Positions 10,673 to 23,907 of a DNA stretch of 64,000 nt are shown piece after piece. This DNA is from Cladorhizidae sp. MBARI D1340-BT2 (taxonomy: Eukaryota; Porifera; Demospongiae; Poecilosclerida; Cladorhizidae). The translations under genes and the position numbers were made by a program. The notes beneath the pieces are model-generated. The model was not told where the DNA came from. It ran no database searches and was given only the letters and a program-made list of their open reading frames with translations. The stretch covers positions 30,602,363-30,666,362 of the forward strand of contig JAQNBH010000006.1 of NCBI GenBank assembly GCA_028752905.1. Direction: 5' to 3'. The number at the start of each line of letters is the position of its first letter. Position 1 is the first letter of the stretch.

Positions 10673-12248
10673 ATAATCGAGAAAGTTATATCTACAATGT
10701 CAACTGAGAATACTTTAGTTTTCGATTAAATTGATCATACATTGATATCTATACTGAATGGAATTTGAATTAGTTCTGAGACCATTCCAGTTGCAAGATA
10801 TGGTCCTCCTCACTTCTCTCTATGCAAACAGTGTAAATTAATGTCACAGTTGACATTTCACTGTAAACCTTATCGTCTCTCATCACATGAAAAAGGGGAT
10901 AGTTTGAGAGAAGCATTTTTTGTGAACAACAATACACAAATTCCAAAATGAATGTTTGTAAATATTGTTGACCAATGCTGAAGAGAGTTGTCTAGAAACA
11001 AATCTCACCAATGATTAACTTTCATACAGCAAGTTAATATATAAATAAAACATGGATGAACACAATGTAATAGTACAAAATACTACGAGTAATATCTATA
11101 TCTCTATGGATAATCAATAGGCTCTTTATGTGCATCTCCACTCTCTGCAGGAAAGCATTAAACTGCTCCAGGAAAGTCATAGCTCGGCAACTATTATAGC
11201 TATCAAGCAAGGTAGACTCTGAATTGACCTCTCTTCACAATGCTTTCACTGCTCTAAGATCTCAACTACGCTTGGATGTATGCATGGATTTCTTTTCCTT
11301 GATAACTGCTTTCACAATCAGAATTATGCATTGCATGTCCTGAAGCTCGATCACAATCTTTCATGCCTTGTTGACCAATTCTCCACTGTTGTTGGATGTC
11401 ACTGTTGTGCCAGCTCTAAACTCTGGTTGAGTTGCCTCTCATGTTTTATTTCACCAAAAGTTGTTTAGTATACATGTCGTTAACATCCATATGGTCGATT
11501 ATGAAGTGCTGCTCTTGAAATAAATATCAGCTGATGAAGCATGTGTAATAAGCTTCAACATTAGGGTAATGTGTTTCACAGAACATTGCGGCAGGAGTTT
11601 TACTAGCATAACCAGGCCTGGTTATAGCTGCAAATGTCTGTAGCTGTCCACATTTTCCTAACGAGTATCTTGCTGCTCTTATGTTAGTTACGTAGCTAGC
11701 TTCCAAACATCATAACCACAATGGAGAAACTCTTAGGGCATGGTCAGATATGTTGAATATGTGCACAGCAATACAGGATATTTTATGGGGGGAATTTTAT
11801 TCCCAAGAGCATATTCTCACTATATACCATATGGCAAGTGAGGTGATGAGAATGTATAGCAAATATTAAACTATACTACTTTAAATTTATTCTAGTGCAT
11901 GCAAAATACTTCATAGTTAGGGCAACTCAAGACTTCTCAAGTTTCAGACATCTTCTGGGAAAGTCTAAAACTTCCATTTGGAACTCGTCTCACAAATTCC
12001 CAGACATAAGAAAAGATCTAACTTTTTTTCGTGAGTACCATCACAGAAAGTAACATTAATAATCTCTTGCAAATTATGAATTTTGCATCAAAATTATTCT
12101 TCTACAAGCCTTCTTTGGTTGCCTGCAATGTTTACTAACATAACACTTATTAGCTGTCTCTGTCACCAATCATGTCGCTGCCCCATATCCATGGCAACCA
12201 ATCATAGACCTAGGATTGCCTCATGTGTATGGTTAGGTATACGACCAG
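10673..12248. other. No gene recognised
   Basis: AT-rich sequence. The only longer ORF (11280-11468) has no recognisable motif and no splice support. Confidence 0.35.
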
Positions 12249-12378
12249 TGGGGTTCAATTAAATTTGATGTGACAAGTTAACTAATTAATTCAAATAAAT
12301 TTGAAATGACAGTATAACTAAACAATTCAACTAAAATTGACATGACAAGTCAACTAAAATGAACTAATTTTGAATTAA
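12249..12378. repeat. Degenerate A/T-rich tandem repeat, unit about 33 bp
   Basis: The phrase 'ttcaactaaaattgacatg' with variants (aattaaatttgatgtg, aaataaatttgaaatg) followed by acaagt/acagta and aactaa recurs about four times. Confidence 0.55.
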
Positions 12379-13317
12379 ATAAAGAGACCATAAGAATGGC
12401 TTTTTTAGGCGAGTCCGTTCATTTCATTTTCATGTTCGTTTTTCTCACCTCCTTGGAAGTGGGCTTTCAAAACTCTATTTGAGGACTTTTTAAGTTTCAC
12501 CAGACCTTATGTTCGGGTTTTGTGGCCACTGGTTTGACACCAACTAACACACACCCACATTGGTACTGCTATTTACTTGTTAGCATTATTAATTCCATGT
12601 CAAGACGAATGCAAACAAAAGCTCTGGAAAGATGAAAGTATGGAGTCGTGAAGAGTTACGAAGGATCTTCTGGGTTAGAATCGAGGGAGAAGAAGAGATA
12701 TCTAGAAGCTGAAAACTCCAATGATGCTGGAAGTTTGGAACTATAGTATTAACGGCTTTACTGTTTATGCTCCACCCTTTACCTTCAGATGGTTTCTGTA
12801 GCTGGTCCTTCCCTAGCGCTGGCTATCACAGGCCTGCCTGCTCCTGTGTCAACCCTGCTCAGTCACTCTATTTCTGGTGAGTATGTGTGTTGCTGATGAA
12901 AGAGTGCAAGAATGATGGTGAAGAGCAAGAGCAAAATGAGGGGTTTACAACCACCCTGGATCTACCCCTGCCCCCTGGAGTCTTATATTTTGAACATTAT
13001 TTTCTCATGATCCAAAGAAATGTGTATTCCCGACATTATTCACAGTTTTGCACACTCAATTTTTGTCCATAGTATATAATTGTTATATCATTTGAATGCT
13101 CTCTCTTTGCTCTTCAAAATAAATGATTACTTTTTCAATCCATCCAATTTTCTATGAGATACGGTTCATTCTGTGGCTCACTTTTCCTGCTGAATGAAAA
13201 TGAAAAGGGGGAGGGGGAGTTTTATTAGAAACTGACTGACAGCCTGACAGCAACATAAATGGCAAGTCTTGATGAAGGCTGAAAATTTGTAAAAAAAAAC
13301 ACCTCTGTACTATTATA
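12379..13317. other. No gene recognised
   Basis: Nothing beyond short ORFs was seen. The ORF at 12887-13072 is acidic and low in information, with no motif. Confidence 0.35.
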
Positions 13318-14181
13318 CAGTTTCCTCACCAGCATAGAGCTTGCAACTGTACATATATCCACTGGAGCCATCTGCCAGGACGTAGGCTTTCATGCCCCAC
13401 TTGATAGGCTTCATTTGCATGTACTGGATAAACCACAGCCGTCCCTTGAAGCCTATCATTGATTCATCGACAGATATTTTCTCTCCCCAGCTGTTAAAAG
13501 GTTTAGAATTTGTCTAGTAAATGCTCCATAAGTGGCCGTATTTTGAACAGGGCATCATATCATGGCCGACCCCTAGGTAAATCTTCTCTCCATCATTTAG
13601 GTGAAAGAAGCGCGAGACAAAATCGGTCTCCCGCCATGATAGAGGAGAAGCATGACGTGGTGAAGGGCCATTTCTTGCACCAATAGTCCTCAATCCGATG
13701 CTTATTATCCATGCTCATGGCAATAAAGGGCAAGAAACTTCACCATTTCACTGACTGAGCACCTTTTCCACTCTCTGACTATTTATCGAAGAGGTAAGTC
13801 TTTATTTCCAGCCATGAATTGCTCAGCATACAAATTTGTTTCGTTCACAACTCTCCTCAGGATATTGTCATCCAGAAAAAGCTGAGCAAACTCCAAAGGC
13901 TCTTTTCCTTCCATGTCAACAGTGCACCCAGATGCCTGGCTGAAGGAGATGGAAGAACTGGAACAAGAAGTACTGGCACCAGAACTGCTACCACTTTAGC
14001 TACACTCACCACCAAATACGCCATCACTAACACTATCAGCTACCTCACAAACTCCAACATCATCATCATCCTCAGTATAATTCTTCACTATTAAGCCATC
14101 AAAATCGTCATCACTCTCATCATCCAACATACACAGCACTTTATCTATATCACAATATTTAGCCATAGTTACACCCCACAA
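13318..14181 (-). pseudogene. piggyBac transposase fragment (5' part, broken)
   Basis: On the minus strand an ATG at 14181 opens an acidic N-terminus (MAKYCDIDKVLCMLDDESDD). After a stop in a Ser-rich stretch come EPLEFAQLFLDD and VVNETNLYAEQF, matching the F.LFF.D...IV.ETNRYA block of piggyBac proteins. Further on are VREWKRCSVSEMVKFLAL and the first catalytic-Asp region ISVDESMIGFKGR, then KPIKWGMKAYVLADGSSGY. The similarity stops at about 13318 (CKLYAGE), before the second and third catalytic Asp regions. Several frameshifts and stops separate these blocks, so it is a truncated dead copy. It differs clearly from the piggyBac at 48368-52599. Confidence 0.8.
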
Positions 14182-14869
14182 TATTTAATTAAACTTGCTA
14201 TCTGTTGTAATCTGATAACGCCAAACTTTACAAAGCTCTTAACTAAATCAATAGCTCTTCTATCTAAAGAACTTAGGGTACAGCTGTAAAGCAAGAAGCT
14301 GCTCAGTACCCACTTGTAAAGCATTGCATCTTCTGGGGACACTATAGTTTCCCAAGTGTGAAATTGATTTTTTCAGGAGGACAATAATACCACATGAAAC
14401 ATGCCAGGAAGCATCTTGGAATGAGATAGAAGCAACCTAGTAGGAGGTTGTTTACAAGATAGCTGATCCATAAATGTTTTTTTGTAAAATCATCCAATTT
14501 ACTTTCCCAGAAAGTAGCCCTGAGCTGTGTTGATATAATTGGTTATCTATCCAAGATCTACAAGTGTGCCAAGTAGAAGAGCCTGAGAAGCAGTCTTAAT
14601 AGGAATAAGGCTAGTTTAAGAAGCTTATAAGCAGGGGCGTACCCAGACTTTAGAAAAGGCGGGTTATGTATATATGTCGGATGTGGATCATGTGGCTGAA
14701 AGCCATGGTGAGGATATATAGTGCAAGAGGGAAATATATATGCCCCATCCAGCACAAAGCCTCATCCAGCACAAATCGTGGAAACTCCAAAAATATTTAC
14801 AGAGATGATTTTTATTAAGCAACCTTCAAAAATATACAGACAAAATTACTGAAATAATAAGCTAACATT
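14182..14869. other. Spacer with a candidate hAT end at 14632
   Basis: CAGGGGCGTACCCAGAC begins at 14632 and has the look of a hAT terminal repeat (CAGGGG start). It would suit the outer end of the minus-strand hAT relic that follows. No matching inverted copy was found near 17.0-17.5 kb, so the pairing is unproven. Confidence 0.35.
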
Positions 14870-17017
14870 GAATTCTTCATGGATGTTGTTCTACGTAAAG
14901 TTTGCAACAGTATTGATCCATTCCAGCTAAGGCACTGAGTCTTTCCTCACTTGTTTAAACATCGAAGTGTGGAAGCAGATCATTCACAAGTACGAGAACT
15001 GAGTACAAGTGTAGCAAAAAGGTTCAAATGGGACATTTGGAAGGGTTTTAGGGCAGCAGTGTTTAAGCGATTCATCAGAGTTTGAGGACGCTCATCTGGT
15101 TAAATTTGTAGCCACCTTGACTTCCAGCGATGTAACTCTTCATCATGTATACTCACATACGGTAGATCTTCAGAATAGAAAGTAACAGCAGGTTCAATAT
15201 TAACAAAGGATGAGGTAGTGATATGGATGGGCAAGAGATAGTGCAATGAAGCTACCTGGTTGGTATGCTTAGTAAATCTTGATGTATAATGTGGTCAAGA
15301 AAAGGGATGACTACAGCCATTTAAAATAATCCTCAACTGAATTAGTGGATTCAGACGATGCTGCTGTCACTGAGTTGTGCGTGGCATCGAAATAGTTATA
15401 TTGGACTGAACTGCCCATCTAGAACAATGCCGAAAGATACGCTGTGAAAAACTATCAACATCTGCTCTCTCTCTTTTAAATTCATTGCAACAGTCTTGTA
15501 CTATTGTCACTCCAGAGGTAAGGTCTTGGCACTTTCCTTGTATTTTAACAACAGCTTCTTTAATAGACCTAAAGAGAGTAACTAGGGAATACAAGCAAAG
15601 GACTCCAATGTTTTCATGTATGCAAGAGCATTTTTCTTATCATCAGTAGTCCAACCATCTTTAAAGTTCAGAAATTCACTATTTCCATAGAGTACTATCT
15701 CACACATTTCAATTAGAAAAGGATGATATAGACAGAAACGCTCCCAGCCATTGATGTTCTCTACCCATCGAGTAATGCAAACGTTGATTATTGAAGACTG
15801 CTTTGTGCCAATCTGAGACCTCTTCTGAATGATTGCTTTAAGGAGGCACTCTCTTTTAGCTGAATCCTTAATCCATAATGTGAAACCTTTTATCTGATCT
15901 ACACAGTTCCTTATAGGTGGAACAGAACAGGAACTTATGATAGCCAGCTTATGGAATGACTTGCACAATGGGTGTACATTGCCTTGGGATGCTACTCTCG
16001 AAGTAATGCCTGCACACCAGCTATCTCCCCACTCATCATTGAGGCCCCATCGTACACTTGCCCTCGCAAATCACTCAGTGATAAGCCAAGCCCCTCCAAG
16101 GTCTGTATAGTGGCATTTGCTACATCAGCTGTTTGGACTCTCTCAAGTTTTACAAATGAAACAAACTCTTCTCGAATGTCACCATGGCCATCAACAAAGT
16201 TAAGGCATATGTGCAAATGATCTACATTGTGACATGAAACCTCATCAGAAAATTATTTTGCTTCTTTTATCTCAAATATTATTTTGGCAAGAATCATATC
16301 ATAGCCTATAATATTGATAATTACATTTTGAGTCCTTGGTGATAAGTGTGTTGCATTCTTTGCCTTGGTACAATAAAGATGCTCATATAAAATACTGTCT
16401 GTGCCCGCAAAATATTTTAGCAGTGCTAAAAAGTTTCCAGGATTCTTTGACGATGCAACATCCTCTAACTTTCCACGAAATGCAATACCCTGTTTGCCTA
16501 AAAAAATTATTGCTGAAACATTTTGACTCAGTATTGCCTTTTTCCACTAATTTCCTTTTATGAACAGCAGTGCTTGTCATTACATCTACTCGTGATGCTG
16601 GATTTTGAATTGTGCATATGCTTGCTGCAAACAATCACGATGGTATTGAAGCTTCGCATGATTACTCAAAGTGCAACTCATCTTGATCCAGTTAGAAAAA
16701 GGATTAATTACCAGGTAACCTTTATCTTTACTTTGGCTAGATGGAAGAAACAGGGCACAAGGCGGACAAAATACACCATCTACCTTAGAACTGTAGACTA
16801 GCCAAGGATATTTACTGAGCCACAATATGTTAAACTTTTGGTGATAGCTATTTAATAAGGTGCCAGTAAGGACACTAGGCAATTGTACATCGTGGCATAA
16901 GAAAGAGTATCTAGCACCACTAGAAAGATCATTTATTAAACAAGCAGCATCATCAATAGACCTATTTGCAGATAATAAACATACAATTCTGGTACTTCGG
17001 CACTTCCACTTGAGCAT
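14870..17017 (-). pseudogene. hAT transposase relic (ZMYM1/DUF4371-like)
   Basis: Read on the minus strand from 17017 downward. First is a TTF/BED-like zinc-binding region (YPWLVYSSKVDGVFCPPCALF, a W-K-...-H repeat, then YHRDC). Near 16216-15992 lies the conserved core (VYDGASMMSGEIAGVQALL), then CITRWVEN near 15780. At 15080-14890 are fragments of the C-terminal dimerisation domain (SSRTCE, STLRCL; EERLSALAGMDQYC). The blocks lie in several frames with multiple stops, so the gene is dead. Order and spacing match a complete ~700-codon hAT transposase. It belongs to a different hAT group from the copy at 944-3453. Confidence 0.75.
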
Positions 17018-18689
17018 TCATTAACTACAGGAACTTCATCTTCATGTCAGCTTTCCAGAGTGGTACTGATTTCAGAATGATCCAGATCAGACTGAGGTTC
17101 ACTAGAATCTGAATAAATGAGATTGGTTTAACAAGTGTACAGCCATCAAACTAAATAGCTAGCAATAATTTCTCTTATCTTCATCCTCAATGGCTGTTAT
17201 TTTGAAAAATGACCTGATGTCCATATTTTGTCATTGCCTCTTCATGGCAGAGTTGTAGCTCATTAGTTCCACAACTACTATTAATGCTCACTACATGTGC
17301 ATGATGTGTAACTGTGCAATGATTAGCTCATTAACCGGTCGAAGGACAAAGTCCAACCAACCAGCCAGCCCCTCGGTGGGACCCGAGCACCCTGAGCAGA
17401 TTGGTCTTATTTGCATGAGGGGTTTGTGGGCTTTCTTTAGAAAGTACATTTGTTGGGTTCTCATTTTCTCCTCCCCCATGGTCAAGGGCTAGGGCTAGGC
17501 CTAGTTATTGTAATACTGTTTCCACATTATTTAACACTATCAATGTACCTATGTATAATTAAAATTATATTAATGAAGTGTGCCAGTGCCTGAAATGAAA
17601 TCTGAGAGGGCAAAACACACACAAACACATTCCAATGAATATCATAAAAATTCTGCAGAATCCCCAGTAACCCACCTGCGTTCGCCCATGATAAGGGCTA
17701 GGTACCACATCCAAAGCTTTAGTGGATAAATTATCTAAGCCTGTCATTATCTAGTAGACTATAATAGTAAAAGAACAGCAAGATCCACACCCTTAAGAGT
17801 TCCCTTTAAATATATCTAGCTTCACTGCTGGATGCTGCCTGTACTAGAGCAAGAACAAACAAAACATATAATGCAGCAGAAATTAGGTTCGCTGTTGCTA
17901 TTTCCCAGTATAGAGCTCATTCAACATAGCACTCAAGTTCCATGCAAAGACAGCTGTTGTTTGTCTAGTTTTAACTTACAGAGGAAAATGTACCCATAGC
18001 ATCTAGCTTTGTGTGTAGCACATTATGACACCATGTTAAGATAGTTGGGATATAGACAGTTGTGGGTATTATTACCACCAACAATAAGTAGTTGTATTAT
18101 GCACATTGCAAGATGTTGGGGATGATTATTCTAGATTCAAATACTCACAATGTGAGGATAGTCCGAACATCAAGAGGGGGGAGATGAATATCAGGTTGCA
18201 TACAAGAAGGTAAAACATGTAACATTACATCATATTATGCATAATACTAGTACACTACTAAATTTATTCAAACTTGTACGATTACTCTCAGCTGAACAAA
18301 AAAGCTGATTTAAATAAAGTTCTAGTATATTATTATAATGAGATTTTGAACTGCACAGAAATAATTACTCGCACAGGAACTGGAAAAAAGAAAGAAAATA
18401 AAAGTGCCACAAAAGGTTAGTATTTGTCTGTCGGTATCAATTAGTTACAGAGCAACTTACTCTAAGCAAATTCAAGGATTCTCTTTAAATAAATCTGTTT
18501 GTTTTTTAGTCCTAACAGTTGAACAGAAATACTTCAGTCTTCATCAGAAAGAAGAAAGTTTTGTCTCACATCTGGCTAGCTAGTCTGTTCCAGGTATAAA
18601 ATTGACACAATCGCAGCTGAATTTGCATTTCCAAATGAATGGACAGTTCTAAGGCACTTACACAGGATTACATCCTCACTCAAATCAAT
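17018..18689. other. No gene recognised
   Basis: AT-rich sequence. At 17487-17503 there is a short GGGCTAGGGCTAGG run like the 39-kb and 7.8-kb repeats. The ORFs at 17291-17492 on both strands are mirror images without motifs. Confidence 0.35.
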
Positions 18690-19175
18690 ACTTAACCTGT
18701 GATAGAATAACTCTTACAAAATATAAACATCACCAGTTCGCAATGAGTCAACTGGGAGTTTGTCAGGGATGACAGGAGCATTAAAAAACAATAAAAAACA
18801 ACAAAACTTGTGGTTACCAATTTATAGCTCCATATATTCTGCAAACTTCATGTTATGGACTTTATATACAGCTCAAAAGATAGGTCTCTCTGTGTGCTCT
18901 ATGTTGATACTAAAATATTTTTCATAGATATAACTATAGCCATGTTACAGGAGCTACAAGTGGGAAGAACCTCAAAAACCTGAATGCCTGATTTTGGTGC
19001 CTAAATATCTCCAGATTGCCAAGTGCTAGAGAGTTGAAATTAGCACCAGTGGCTATAGGAAGCCCTACTCTATACAATGACAGTTTTGATTAGGCGCTAA
19101 AATGTAAGTACGTAGTCAAGCGTGCGGGTGGAAAATGAATGAAATTCATAAGACTCCCAAGCCATATTAAATTAA
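18690..19175. repeat. Half copy of the palindromic family at 23069-23907
   Basis: It starts CTTAACCTGTGATAGAAT and parallels 23069-23520 almost base for base: TTACAAAATATAAACATCA, then CCAGATTGCCAAGTGCTAG, then GATTAGGCGCTAAAATGTAA. Only one arm is present, ending at GGTGGAAAATGAATGAAAT. Confidence 0.85.
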
Positions 19176-19973
19176 GTATATACCGCGGCTCCTGAGATGA
19201 TGTAACGATCTATAGATAGTCTATCCTGCATTCTTTGCAATTGGTTTTATTCAGCAAAGTATATTCATCTATAAAACCATTTGAAGATCAGTTATCATGA
19301 AATATGCAATTCTTGTGACAGGCTCAATGTTGATATCCTTTACGATCCAGTTTTACCATCATTGGGACATTGGAAATTTTTAGAGCAATTTAGAGGACGT
19401 GCAGGAGGAGCTGCCTGTGCTACTAGATCACTTCAGAAAGGTTGTAAATGTCATGCAATGGAGCAGCAAGATACTAGTTAGGAAACTGTGGACAGTTACA
19501 GAGAGTTGCAGCTATAAATATGCCTGGTTATGCTATTACAATTCTTGCCTCAATGTTCTGGGAAATATGTTACACTAATCATGACATGCTCATAATTGGT
19601 GTTTCAAGGACTTTGAGAACAGTGCTTCATAGCAAGATAACATAACTTAACTTAACAACATTAGGTAACTAAACATGAGAGGCTTAACAACCACAATTTA
19701 GGTAACTAAAATATTTTTATAGACAAAAGTGGTAGAAGTTAGGCCCCCTAAATGCTACTTAAAATAGAACGTTCAGCATTTGACAGTCAAGTACATGCAC
19801 GTGTGTGGCAGGTGTCTCTTCAATGGGATTGTTATTCCAAGCTCTAGTATGGTGGCTGCTTTGTACCAGCAGCATTAGAACAACATTAGTTATCCCTGCA
19901 GCATTAGGGGGTGGAGTATGTACAGGTGCCTTTTAATACTCTAGCAACTTACAAGAACTGATCTAAAATGGTC
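19176..19973. other. No gene recognised
   Basis: A non-coding AT-rich spacer between two palindromic elements; nothing specific was seen. Confidence 0.35.
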
Positions 19974-19977
19974 TTAA

Positions 19978-21687
19978 GGGGGATGGAACCCATTTTTTTT
20001 GGACAAAAAGAGGTTTTTGTGTTTTGTTGCTTATATAATTGCACAACATCTGTACAAGCTGTCTTTCAAATATGAAGCAATTTGGATGATCCATTGTTGA
20101 GTTATGGTGGATTTTATCTTCATGAGTAAGACCAGTGAAGGGGGGGAGGAGACATCAAAGGGAATTTTTTTAATATCAACTTTCTAATGCCATAACTTTC
20201 CCCCCCTTACTTCTATGCAGTTAACTTTGTTATCAAAGTGTTGCTTCTTCTGTGTGCTTTAAAATGATATGTTGAATGACTCTATAGGACCAGTATCTTA
20301 GAAGATACATGCAGAAACATCTAGGTCCCTCAAAACCTGTACCCTAATTACTGGAACAACTCTAGCTCCAAGCCTGTGGCTTTTCACAAGCTCAAACTTG
20401 GTTGAGTGGTTTCCTTATGCTCTGAAGCGTGTAATGGGCAGACTATATTTGGTATGCGCTATACACAGCAAGAGTTAGCGCCTGCCGTATGTGTAAAATA
20501 GGGATTTTCCCAGGGAAAATCCTATTTTAATCAACACGGCATGCTCTCACTTTAGCTAGGTATAGCGCATGCCAAATATGGTCTGCCCAATACACGCTTC
20601 AGAGCATAAGGAAACCACTCAACCAAGTTTGAGCTTGTGAAAAGCCACAGGCTTGGAGCTAGAGTTGTTCCAGTAATTAGGGTACAGGTTTGAGGGACCT
20701 GGATGTTTCTGCATGTATCTTATAAGATAATGGTCCTATGCAGTCATTCAACATATCATTTTAAAGCACACAGAATAAGCAACACTTTGATAACAAAATG
20801 AACTGCATAGAGGTAAGGGGGGAAAAGTTATGGCATTAGAAAGTTGATATAAATTTATAGTATTGAGGAAGGTGTGTGTCTGTGGTCCAATGAAATTACC
20901 CATACTAAAAGGTGATTTTCCTGATAATGTGGATTTTCGGTCTTAGGAACACCTGTATCTTTGTGAAAACTTTAGGAAAAATATTTCATTATATATCATC
21001 ATGTAGCCCTTTCTTTCCTCTATCTTTTAAGTCAAAAGATTGTGCAGAAAACTACTCATGGTTATCACTGTGCAAGTGGCTCTGTAATGTATGCCTGGCA
21101 TATGAATGTATTACTAGTGGCACAAACCCTTCAAACAGCTTTTGCTCCACTTAAAAGATAGAGGAAAGAAAGGGCTCCATAATGATATATAATGAAGTAT
21201 TTTTCCTAAAATTTTCACAAAGATACAGGTGTTCCTAAGACCGAAAATCCACATTATCAGGAAAATCACCTTTTAGTATGGGTAATTTCATTACCACAGA
21301 GCTAGAGTTGTTCCAGTAATTAGGGTACAGGTTTTGAGGGACCTGAATGTTTCTGCATGTATCTTCTAAGATACTGGTCCTATAGAGTCATTCAACATAT
21401 CATTTTAAAGCACACAGAAGAAGCAACACTTTGATAACAAAATTAACTGTATAGAAGTAAGGGGGGAAAAGTTATGGCATTAGAAAGTTGATTAAAAAAA
21501 TCCCTTTGATGTCTCCTCCCCCCCTTCACTGGTCTTACTCATGAAGATAAAATCCACCATAACTCAACAATGGATCATCCAAATTGCTTCATATTTGAAA
21601 GACAGCCTGTACAGATGTTGTGCAATTATATAAGCAACAAAACACAAAAACCACTTTTTGTCAAAAAAATAATGGGTTACATCCCCC
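19978..21687. mobile_element. Foldback element with long inverted arms, TTAA-flanked (element A)
   Basis: The left arm begins GGGGGATGGAACCCATT and the right arm ends with the complement of GGGGGATGTAACCCATT. TTAA sits immediately outside each end (19974-19977 and 21688-21691), as for piggyBac-class insertion. The arms run several hundred bases and meet at a small perfect palindrome around 20501-20520 (GGGATTTTCCC / GGGAAAATCC). No transposase ORF is present, so it is non-autonomous. The right arm is abnormal: about 200 bp (20656-20853) is repeated at 21300-21497, with foldback B between the copies. Confidence 0.8.
20880..21299. mobile_element. Second foldback (element B) inside element A
   Basis: Ends are CTGTGGTCCAATGAAATTA and the complement-matching TAATTTCATTACCACAG. 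The arms continue through TTTTCGGTCTTAGGAACACC and TATATCATCATGTAGCCC and meet near 21085. It is 420 bp with no ORF of its own. Confidence 0.8.
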
Positions 21688-21692
21688 TTAAG

Positions 21693-23068
21693 GCTTTTAA
21701 AATCATAACTTAATCAGTTTTGCAAGCAAGTATAAAGGATGTGAATGGAAAGACCCAAACCTACCTAAAGGAAAGGTGGCTAGGGATAAAATTTCTATAT
21801 ATTTTCTAATAGCAACTGCAGATAATATTTACTTCAGTCCATCTACCTGCAATTTCTATTTGAAGGGTGGTTGCAATTGAAAGGGAGGTTATTATTAGCA
21901 AGTCTGGTTTGACAAGAAAAATGCTGTTATCAATCGCTGATCGCAATCACTGTCCTCGAAGGAATCTTTATGGGCATTCTGCTGTTTTAGCAAGCTGTTT
22001 TTCCTACACTAGGCTACTTGTGCCAACCAGTAAACTCTCTCAATAGTTTAGACTTTGAGAAATGAGTTAGTGTCATTTGATACATTGTTTACAGTCTTCT
22101 GCTGATTTGGGCCACGATAGAGCAAGATCTTTGCAGTGGCATCTGGGATGTAAAACTTGTGAAGGTTTTAACACCAGAAAGGATAGCATTAACTTTCAAT
22201 AGTTCATCCTGGATCCCGTCCCACGGACAATGATGGATGTCGCAGGGAGAGTGCATTTGAGCTTGATGGCAGCTAAGTGAGCATTCTGATCTCTGTGAGT
22301 AATATGATTTAATCAATTTCTGGCTTACATAAGTATGTTGATAAGGGATCACTAGTTACGGAGAAGAAAATGCTGACTTGCTTCCATTGAGATTAGTATG
22401 CTACACTTGTTAGTTGACATTTTTGTCCTTGGATGGGATCCTGTAAACTCTCGTAAAGGTAATGCTACCCTTACTGCTGTCAGAACAGCTAGCTATTACT
22501 AATGCCCAACTTTTCCAGGAGAAACTTGTAGAGGGTAACTCTTTGCCACGTGATATTTGCTAGCACCTTCAATGCATAACCATCCTAGATGCTGATACAT
22601 AAATCCAACAAGGAGTGCATTTTCTTCTAAAGAGAGTAGATATTCTGAGGGATTTCAGGCTAGCATAGGTGAATATACAGCTTTCATTGGCTTGCAGAGA
22701 CAGCAGCAAAGGTAAGGAAGGGACAGTTTATGATGGCAATATTCAATCATCATTTCTATATTTTTATCGCTTCCTCCACCAACTCCCACAGACTAGAACA
22801 AGAAATAAAGTTTAACGTAATATTGCTGTGACCTTCTGCACATGTCCAGATAAAAATCTGGTTTTTAGCACGTTTTATGATGAATGTCCCAATTTGAAGA
22901 TATCAGCTTAAAAAGGTGAATCAGTTAATGAAATATGGTATTACATTCAAAATTGAGAGCTTCTTTCTCCATCATAACACATCACAGATGGTGTTACACG
23001 ACACATAGACAGGGTTACATGTACATCCTTACAAAATATATTACCCAATGATTTGACTATGTTTCACA
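21693..23068. other. No gene recognised
   Basis: Mixed AT-rich sequence with short ORFs only; the minus ORF at 22089-22352 has no recognisable motif. Confidence 0.35.
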
Positions 23069-23907
23069 ACACTTAACCTGTGATAGAATAATTCTTACAA
23101 AATATAAACATCATTGATCAGTTAGCAAGTAGTCAACTGTGTGTTTGTTAGGGGTGACAGGTGCATTTTTAAATTATAAAAAACAAACGTGTGGTTACCA
23201 CTTTATAGCGCCATAGATTCTGTAAACTTCATGGTATGGACTTAATATATAGCTCAAAAGATTGGTCTCTCCGTATGCTCGTTTTAATACTAAAATATTT
23301 TTTATATGATAACTATAGGCAAGTTACTGGAACTAAAGTGGAGGGAGCCTAAAAACCTGTATGCCTGATTTTGCCACATAAATATCTCCAGATTGCCAAG
23401 TGCTAGAGAGTTGAAATTAGCACCAGTGGCTAGAGAAAGCCTTACTCTATTTTTGATTAGGCGCTAAAATGTAAGTACTGGTCAAGCAAGCGCACAGGTG
23501 GAAAATGAATTTTATGGAATTTTAACAAAATTCATTTTACCACCGAGCATTTGACCACGTACTTACGTTTTATCGCCTAATCAAATGCTCATTGCATAGA
23601 GTAGGGGTTCTTCTAGTCACTGGTGATAATTTCAACTCACTAGCACTTGGAAATCTGAAGATATTTATGCAGCAAAATCAGGCATTCAGGTTTTGAGGAT
23701 CCCTCCACTTTAGTTCCAGTAACTTGGCTATAATTATATGCATGAAAAATATTTTAGTATCGAAATAAAGCACACAGAGAGCGCTATCTTTTGAGCTATA
23801 TATCAAGTACATACCATGAAGTTTACAGAATCTATGGAGCTATAAATTATATAGTGGTACCTCACTTGTTTTGTTTTTTTATTAAAAAATGCACCGACTC
23901 CCCCCAA
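23069..23907. repeat. Full palindromic element (element C)
   Basis: Two inverted arms of roughly 370 bp meet near 23520 (GGAATTTTAACAAAATTC). The arm termini are similar (GGGGTGACAGGTGCATTTTT and complement of GGGGGGAGTCGGTGCATTTT). Upstream from 23069 the homology to 18690 extends beyond the palindrome. The right arm is more diverged than the left. Confidence 0.75.
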
